Assembly (NCBI GenBank): GCA_004558035.1
Contig: SFEJ01000001.1
Location: forward strand, 66,518 to 130,517
Reading direction: 5' to 3'
Source of the DNA: Opitutia bacterium
Lineage (GTDB): Bacteria; Verrucomicrobiota; Verrucomicrobiae; Opitutales; UBA953
DNA: 64,000 bases
A program made the position numbers and the translations under genes. The first letter of the stretch is position 1, and each line of letters opens with the position of its first letter. Under the pieces are notes generated by a model. The model made no database searches, was not told where the DNA came from, and saw nothing but the letters and a program-made list of their open reading frames with translations. Of this stretch, positions 58,865-64,000 are shown piece after piece.

Positions 58865-59581
58865 ATGAAGAAATCTCAAACCAACCGTAAAGGTTTCACG
58901 CTCATCGAACTCCTGACCGTCATCGCGATCATCGGCATTCTCGCGGCTCTCGCCGTTCCGACGATCGGCATCGGCATGGACAAAGTCCGCCAGCTCGTGG
59001 CGAGCAACAATCTGAGCCAGATCGCCAAGTCCTACGTCTCCTACATGCAGGAAGGCACGAACGGTCGCCAGATCACCAACAAGGGCGACGAGCCCGAACG
59101 CGGCACCGCGTCCACCGTCGCCTCCGTCGCCGAAATTCTCGCGCGCAAGGCGGGTCTCGTCGACGCGGAAGTCTGGTACGTCGCTTCCGACGACGCGATC
59201 AACAACACGATTCCGAAGACCGTTCTCTCCGACGGCACGGACGGCACGAATCAGCTCCGCGAAGTGAAGCCGATTTCCTGGGCGGTCGTCGTCAACGCGA
59301 AGAAGAACCCGAAGGCGGGCAAGTCCGCTTACCCGATCGCGTGGCTCCGCGGCCTGCAGACGAACGGCGAATGGACGGAAGACGCGCCCTTCGGCGCCGG
59401 CGTCGGTTTCGTCGCGTTCGCGGACGGTTCCGTCAAGAAGTATTCCAACCTCCTTTCCGAAGAAGACCAGTTCCGCTCCGCGGACGGCAAGCGCGATTCG
59501 TCCAGCTACGAAGACGCCATCGGCTCCAACACGTCTTCCGGCGGTCTGACGCCGACGCGTCTCGAAGACCAGGGCGCCTGA
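58865..59581 (+). CDS. Type II secretion-style pseudopilin (prepilin-type N-terminal signal)
   Basis: A 238-residue protein. It has a class III signal with cleavage after Gly in RKGFTLIELLTVIAIIGILA, Phe and Glu5 as in all type IV pilin-like proteins. The globular part carries VGFVAFADGSVKKYSN, like the DUF1559/H-X9-DG group of proteins that is greatly expanded in Planctomycetes, Verrucomicrobia and Lentisphaerae. It may be a pseudopilin of a secretion system or a surface protein using the same signal. No pilus assembly genes are nearby. A terminator follows. Confidence 0.87.
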   Translation: MKKSQTNRKGFTLIELLTVIAIIGILAALAVPTIGIGMDKVRQLVASNNLSQIAKSYVSYMQEGTNGRQITNKGDEPERGTASTVASVAEILARKAGLVDAEVWYVASDDAINNTIPKTVLSDGTDGTNQLREVKPISWAVVVNAKKNPKAGKSAYPIAWLRGLQTNGEWTEDAPFGAGVGFVAFADGSVKKYSNLLSEEDQFRSADGKRDSSSYEDAIGSNTSSGGLTPTRLEDQGA

Positions 59582-59604
59582 TAAGGTTTACGGACCTTTT
59601 CCCG

Positions 59605-59644
59605 AAAACGTTCCCGCGATTCGCTTCGCGGGAACGTTTTTTTT
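59605..59644 (+). terminator. Terminator after the pseudopilin gene, inverted GGGAACG words
   Basis: A 15-bp stem, AAAACGTTCCCGCGA (59605-59619) with TCGCGGGAACGTTTT (59626-59640), has a six-base loop and runs into eight T residues. Both arms contain the dispersed word. Confidence 0.92.
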
Positions 59645-59714
59645 GCGCGCGGTCGGGACGCGCGCCCGAAAAAAACGTTTGCGGGGCGGAGCGTTTCGGT
59701 TTTCCGTTGCGGGC

Positions 59715-60983
59715 ATGAAGATTCCGGAAGCGCTTTCGCCGTTCCGTTCCCGCAATTATCGGCTGTTCTTTGCGGGAAGGACGTTCGCGCTTCCCGGCAT
59801 GTGGATTTCGCAGACGGCGATCGGCTGGCTCGTGTACGACCTGACGCAGTCCACGCTGATGTCCGGCACTGCGATGTTCCTGAGCCAGGTCTCGCACCTG
59901 TTCGTGACGCCGGCGGCGGGCGTGATGTTCGACCGCACGGACCGCTTCCGCATGCTCGTCGCGGTGCAGTTCGCGATGCTCGCGGCGTCGCTCGCGCTGG
60001 CGCTCTACGCGGTCTTCAACGGCGAAAATCTCGCGGTGCTCTTCACGCTGTGTTTCGTGCGCGGGCTCGTCGGCGCGGTGGAGATTCCGACGCGGCAGTC
60101 GCTCGTTTCGACCTTCGTCGGGCGGCGCGAAGATCTGCCGCAGGCGATCGGGCTGAACGCGACGCAGTTCAACTTCATGCGCGTCGTCGCGCCCGCCGCC
60201 GCGGGAGAAATCTACGCGCGCGCCGCGTCGCTGTTCCCGGCGCTCGCGCGCAACGTCGCCAATCTCGGCGCCGCCGCCTGCTTCTTCGCCGACGTGCTTC
60301 TGAACGTGCCGTCCATCCTGCTCGTCTTCGCGCTGAAGTTCGACGGGCGCCCGCCGGCGGGAACGCGCCGCGAGAGCCCGCTGCGCGCGTTCGCCGAGGG
60401 CGTGCGCTACGCGGCGTCCGTTCCCGTGCTGCGCGCGGTGCTCGTCGGCATCGGCCTGCTGAGCACGTTCGGCTTCAGCTACACGGTGCTGCTGCCGATG
60501 TTCGCGCACGGCGTCTACGGCGGTTCGGCGGGGCTTTACGGGCAGATGCTGACGCTGACGGGCGCGGGCGCGATCGTCGCGGCGCTGACCGTCTCCGTGC
60601 TGAAGCGGGAACGCCTGTTGCCGCGCTTTCTCGTCGTCGGCAATCTGCTGGTCGGCGCCTCGCTTGTCGGGATGATCTTCGCGCCGCCGCTGCCGTGCTT
60701 TCTCGCGCTGCTCTTCGCGGCGGGCTTCGGGAGTGTGCTGGTCGGCGCCTCGTCGAACACGCTCATCCAGCTCAACGTGGACGCGGCGCACTGCGGGCGC
60801 GTCGTCTCGCTCTACACGATGATGTTCACGGGAACGTTTCCGTTCGGCACGCTGCTGCTCGGATTTCTCGACGAACGCTTCGGCACGGGCGCGAGCCTCG
60901 GGCTGGGCGCGGGCGTGTGCTTCGCGATCGCGGCGACGCTCTTCGCGAAACGCCGCATCTTCGCGGACGGGAAAAGCGCGTGA
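59715..60983 (+). CDS. MFS transporter (EntS/MFS_3-like)
   Basis: A 422-residue polytopic protein of the major facilitator superfamily. The start MKIPEALSPFRSRNYRLFFA and WISQTAIGWLVYDLTQS are typical of the MFS_3 group that includes the enterobactin exporter EntS and many drug exporters. A motif-A-like loop GVMFDRTDRFRML follows helix 2. Eleven to twelve helices fit by eye. The substrate is unknown. It converges on rdgB with only 6 bases between the stops. Confidence 0.85.
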   Translation: MKIPEALSPFRSRNYRLFFAGRTFALPGMWISQTAIGWLVYDLTQSTLMSGTAMFLSQVSHLFVTPAAGVMFDRTDRFRMLVAVQFAMLAASLALALYAVFNGENLAVLFTLCFVRGLVGAVEIPTRQSLVSTFVGRREDLPQAIGLNATQFNFMRVVAPAAAGEIYARAASLFPALARNVANLGAAACFFADVLLNVPSILLVFALKFDGRPPAGTRRESPLRAFAEGVRYAASVPVLRAVLVGIGLLSTFGFSYTVLLPMFAHGVYGGSAGLYGQMLTLTGAGAIVAALTVSVLKRERLLPRFLVVGNLLVGASLVGMIFAPPLPCFLALLFAAGFGSVLVGASSNTLIQLNVDAAHCGRVVSLYTMMFTGTFPFGTLLLGFLDERFGTGASLGLGAGVCFAIAATLFAKRRIFADGKSA

Positions 60984-60989
60984 CGCGCC

Positions 60990-61613
60990 TCACGCGGCGG
61001 CGCGGAGGAACGCGGCGAGCGCGTCGAACGCCTTGCCGCGGTGCGAAAGCGCGTCCTTGATTTCGCCCGAGAGCTCGGCGAACGTCTCCGCGTGCCCCGC
61101 GGGAACGAAAAGCGGATCGTAGCCGAAGCCGAATCCCGCGTCGCGCTCGCGCTCGGCGATCGCTCCCGGGCAGACGCCTTCGAAGATTTTTTCGCCGCCG
61201 TCGGGCGCGATCAGCAGCAGCAGGCAATAAAAATTCGCGCCGCGTTTCGCCGCGGGAACGCCCGCGAGCGCGCCGAGCAGCTTCGCGCGGTTCGCCGCGG
61301 AATCCGCCTGCGGTCCCGCGTAGTAGGCGGTCTCGACGCCGGGCGCGCCGTCGAGAAAATCGACGCGCAGACCGCTGTCGTCCGCCATCACGAAAGCGTC
61401 CGCGGGCGCGAGCGCGCGTAGCGCGGCGGCCTTCAGACGCGCGTTGCCGACGAACGTTCCCGAGTCTTCGACGACGTGCGGCATGCCGCCGGGAACGGCT
61501 TCCTTCGCCGAGACGAAGCGCACGCCGCGCAGGCCCGCGCGCGCCGCGAGGCGGTTGAATTCTTCGACCTTGTGCGCGTTGCCGGTCGCGATGACGACGA
61601 TTTTTTCCTTCAT
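60990..61613 (-). CDS. rdgB: XTP/dITP diphosphatase (RdgB/HAM1)
   Basis: A 207-residue house-cleaning enzyme hydrolysing ITP and XTP. It has the typical start IVVIATGNAHKVEEF, the central VMADDSGLRVDFLDGAPGV, GFGYDPLFVP and the C-terminal LSHRGKAFDAL. The ATG at 61613 is fixed by the family start. The antisense open frame that runs on upstream is a composition effect. Confidence 0.94.
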   Translation of the reverse strand: MKEKIVVIATGNAHKVEEFNRLAARAGLRGVRFVSAKEAVPGGMPHVVEDSGTFVGNARLKAAALRALAPADAFVMADDSGLRVDFLDGAPGVETAYYAGPQADSAANRAKLLGALAGVPAAKRGANFYCLLLLIAPDGGEKIFEGVCPGAIAERERDAGFGFGYDPLFVPAGHAETFAELSGEIKDALSHRGKAFDALAAFLRAAA

Positions 61614-61748
61614 GGCGCGAAAGCGTAGCGCGCGGGAACGGCGAAGGCAAAAGTTTTGACCGCGCGGCGCCGCGCCCGCGATTTTGCGTTTTACGCGGGA
61701 GCGCGGAGCGCTTATCGTTTTCCGCATTTGGAAGACAGCGCGCCGCCT

Positions 61749-63110
61749 ATGCAAATCACGGATCTCAACAGCGAAGAAGACATCGGTTCCAACTGCATGC
61801 TTTTGGAAATCGGACCTTTCCGCATTCTCGCCGACTGCGGGATTCACCCGAAGAAGCTCGGCCGCGCGGCGCTGCCCGATCTCGCGAAGGTGCGCGACCT
61901 TTCCGTGGACTTCATTCTGCTGACGCACTGCCACCTCGACCACCTCGGCGGTCTGCCCGTCGCGCTGCGTGAGCACCCGAGCGCGCGTGTGCTCTGCTCG
62001 CCGGCTTCGCGCGTCGTCGCGACGCGGATTCTGCGCAATTCCATCGGCGTCATGATGCGCCAGCGCGAGGAGCAGAACGTCTTCGAGTATCCGCTTTATA
62101 CATACAGCGAACTCGACCGCGTCGAGGCCGCGCTGACGGCGCTGCCGCTCGGCGTGCCGAAGACGTTTCACGAGCACGACGACGAAATCACCTTCACGCT
62201 CTACGCCGCGGGGCACGTCGCGGGCGCCGTCGGCGTGATGATTGAATACCGGCACCGGAAGATCTTTCTCACGGGCGACGTCTGCTTCCACGATCTGGAG
62301 ACGGTGGACGGCGCGGCGTTCCCGCTCGAAAAAATCGACACGCTGATCATGGAGACGACGCGCGGCGCGACGGAGGTCGATCCGGATCTGACGCGCGACG
62401 GCGAGCTCGAACGTCTCGTCGGCGACGTCGCGGGAACGCTCGCGGCGGGCGGCTCCGTGCTGATTCCCGCGTTCGCCTTCGGGCGCATGCAGGACCTTTT
62501 TCACGTGCTGCTGAAGGCGAAGCTCGACGGACGCATTCCGAAGAACGTTCCCGTCTTCTGCACGGGGCTCGGGCTCGATCTGGCGGACTTCTTCGACACG
62601 ATGGCGCGCAAGACGGGCGACGTGCATTTCCACCGCGCGATGGCGAAGGAGCTCGGCGTGCAGCCGCTCCGCGCCTGGGAAGCGCCGGGAACGGACGTCG
62701 CCGTGCAAGGTATTTACCTCGTTTCGAGCGGCATGCTCGTCGAAAACACGCCGGCGTGGTTCATCGCCTCGAACATGCTCGACCACGCGCACAACCTGAT
62801 CGCGTTCGTCGGCTACTGCGATCCGGACACGCCGGGCGGACGCCTGCTCACGCGCACGAACACGGACGAACTCCGCTTCGCGCCGCTGAACTACATCGCG
62901 CGCGTCCGCGCCGCCGTCGCGCGCTACGATCTGAGCGGACACACGACGCGGGAACGCATGATGGAATTCGTGAACGTCGTCGAGCCGCGCCTCGTCGTGC
63001 TGACGCACGGCGATCCCGCCGCCCGCGAATGGTACGCGGAAGAGCTTGCGATTCAGCTCCCGAAAACGAAGGTCGTCAATCCCGCGCCCGGCGAAGAACT
63101 GAGCGTCTGA
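61749..63110 (+). CDS. MBL-fold beta-CASP nuclease (CPSF/Ysh1-like)
   Basis: A 453-residue metallo-beta-lactamase-fold protein. The HxHxDH metal motif is THCHLDHLGG; another ligand Asp lies in LTGDVCFHD. The beta-CASP domain follows (VLIPAFAFGRMQDLFHVLL, SSGMLVENTPAWFIA) and the C-terminal His motifs are DLSGHTTRERM and LTHGDPAAREWY. Such enzymes are predicted RNases of the mRNA 3'-processing factor family. The C-terminal KH domain of archaeal forms is absent. ATG at 61749; no better start upstream. Last gene before the repeat island. Confidence 0.88.
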   Translation: MQITDLNSEEDIGSNCMLLEIGPFRILADCGIHPKKLGRAALPDLAKVRDLSVDFILLTHCHLDHLGGLPVALREHPSARVLCSPASRVVATRILRNSIGVMMRQREEQNVFEYPLYTYSELDRVEAALTALPLGVPKTFHEHDDEITFTLYAAGHVAGAVGVMIEYRHRKIFLTGDVCFHDLETVDGAAFPLEKIDTLIMETTRGATEVDPDLTRDGELERLVGDVAGTLAAGGSVLIPAFAFGRMQDLFHVLLKAKLDGRIPKNVPVFCTGLGLDLADFFDTMARKTGDVHFHRAMAKELGVQPLRAWEAPGTDVAVQGIYLVSSGMLVENTPAWFIASNMLDHAHNLIAFVGYCDPDTPGGRLLTRTNTDELRFAPLNYIARVRAAVARYDLSGHTTRERMMEFVNVVEPRLVVLTHGDPAAREWYAEELAIQLPKTKVVNPAPGEELSV

Positions 63111-64000
63111 CCCGCGGGAACGTTTTTTCGCCACGGAATCTCACGGAAATCTTCACGGAAAACGCCCCGACGGGGCGGAACAAGCGTAACCCCATGCGCG
63201 GCGCGAAGCGCGCGCTTGGGGAACGCTCCGCGCATCGAGCGCGCCTGAAAGGCGCAACCGCCCGAAGCGCACGAGGCCTCGCGGCGCGTCGTTCCCGCAG
63301 GGGAGTTGCGCCTTTCAGGCGCGTGTTCTTTTCGAGACGCGGCCCCAAGCGGCGTTCCGCCGCATGGGGTTATTTTTGTTCCGCATTCCATGCGGATCCG
63401 CTCGCGGGAACGCTTGGGGGCGAAGACGTCCACGTCTTCGTCGCGGGGCGCGGGAACGCCGCGCGGCGGGCAGAAAGTTTTTTGCCGCAGATGTCACGGA
63501 TGAACACAGATGAAAGCCCCGTCGGGGCTGCCCTAAAAGAAACCCCGGGCGGAAGCCCGGGGATGCACGCGAAACGGAAAAGCCTTGTAAAGGCGACCCT
63601 GTTCCCGCGGCGGACGGACGCGCCCGGAGCAGGGTCGCCCCGACGGGGCTTGTCGGATTTTCCGCCCTTAAGAGGGTTGTCCCCGGCGGGGGCTTTTCAA
63701 AGTGCGGAAGGATTTTCAAGAGCCCCGACGGGGCGGAATTGCCCAGCGTAGGGTGCCAACCCTACGGAAACGGCAACGAAAACGATGCGCGCTGTAAGTG
63801 CGCGATTGCGGGAACGCGCAACGCGGAAAATCTCCCGCGGAACTCGCGGATTGACGCGGATTTTTTATCCACGAATTGCTCGAATTTCACGAATTCGGAG
63901 AGGCGCGGGAACGCCGCGCGGGGAAAATGCGGAGGCGGGAAATCGGGCGTCGCGGGAACGAAGGCAGGAATGCCTTCGCCCCCAAATTCGAAATGATGAT
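63111..64000. repeat. Gene-free island of palindromic and dispersed repeats
   Basis: 890 bases without a supportable gene. Modules seen: 63174-63265 and 63290-63393, two facing copies of the AACCCCATGCG repeat also at 38875, which pair GCGCCTGAAAGGCGCAAC with its complement; 63419-63466, copy of 34934-34981; short perfect palindromes AGCCCCGTCGGGGCT (63515-63529), CCCCGGGCGGAAGCCCGGGG (63543-63562), GCCCCGACGGGGC (63722-63734) and GTAGGG/CCCTAC (63749 onward); phrases of the GCCGCAGATGTCACGGATGA type that I have seen between genes of other Verrucomicrobia and Planctomycetes; and 63902-64000, copy of 34962-35060. Confidence 0.85.

Noticed and set aside
63306..63996. Short open frames in the terminal repeat island
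   Set aside because: They translate palindromic repeat modules, differ between copies, and have no ribosome binding site or homology.

Overview
The window (about 65% GC by eye) looks like a chromosomal stretch of a Gram-negative bacterium of the Verrucomicrobiota, probably near the Opitutae. This is inferred from two PEP-CTERM surface proteins, a type II-style pseudopilin, an LpxB lipid A enzyme, an autotransporter with an outer-membrane barrel, a short UvrC, and housekeeping genes of the sequence types I associate with that phylum. No phylogeny could be run.

Layout. 2-13004: the 3' part of the S10 operon running straight into spc and alpha (rplB', rpsS, an exported 116-residue protein, rplV to rplQ with secY, map and rpoA). 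rpmD, adk, infA and rpmJ are absent from their usual places. 13302-18080: HPr and a giant subtilisin autotransporter. 18174-21818: cobalamin-dependent metH on the minus strand. 21981-27468: tRNA-Thr, a HAD phosphatase, a four-helix-bundle gene in an inverted-repeat cassette, trmL, and a minus-strand block (znuA-like, rluA-like, rpsT, HIT, aroK, ribE). 27607-34849: a BatD-BatE fusion, uvrC, argH, metG. 34850-40129: a repeat-rich accessory stretch with a probably truncated PEP-CTERM gene, a broken GH2 glycosidase and a PEP-CTERM cysteine peptidase. 40130-51332: glgB, aroE carrying an in-frame REP-associated transposase, lpxB, tRNA-Pro, a LysM protein, a NUDIX hydrolase, secG, pgi, a coiled-coil protein, a tiny lipoprotein, metK. 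51333-63110: a small-RNA or micropeptide candidate, two DUF4139 paralogues, mntP, thiL, rpiB, glyA, a pseudopilin, an MFS exporter, rdgB and an MBL/beta-CASP nuclease. 63111-64000: a gene-free island of palindromic repeats.

Three things stand out. (1) The non-palindromic word GCGGGAACG (core GGGAACG / CGTTCCC) is spread over the window in both orientations at about five per kb outside the ribosomal block, and inverted pairs of it form the stems of several Rho-independent terminators. That is the arrangement known for DNA uptake sequences in Neisseria and Pasteurellaceae. (2) A RAYT-type transposase flanked by two 116-bp REPIN-like direct repeats sits inside aroE without breaking the frame, giving a predicted 568-residue AroE-transposase-AroE protein. 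(3) Several small cassette-like or repeat-bounded features (four-helix-bundle cassette, heptamer repeats at the ends of PEP-CTERM genes, composite palindromic islands) suggest an active population of small non-autonomous elements.

Metabolically the genes are mostly housekeeping: the methionine/SAM cycle (metH, metK), one-carbon metabolism (glyA), shikimate (aroK, aroE), riboflavin and thiamine cofactors (ribE, thiL), glycogen (glgB), sugar phosphates (pgi, rpiB), arginine (argH), lipid A (lpxB) and translation. The secreted and surface proteins (autotransporter, PEP-CTERM peptidase, broken glycosidase) fit a host- or polymer-associated lifestyle.
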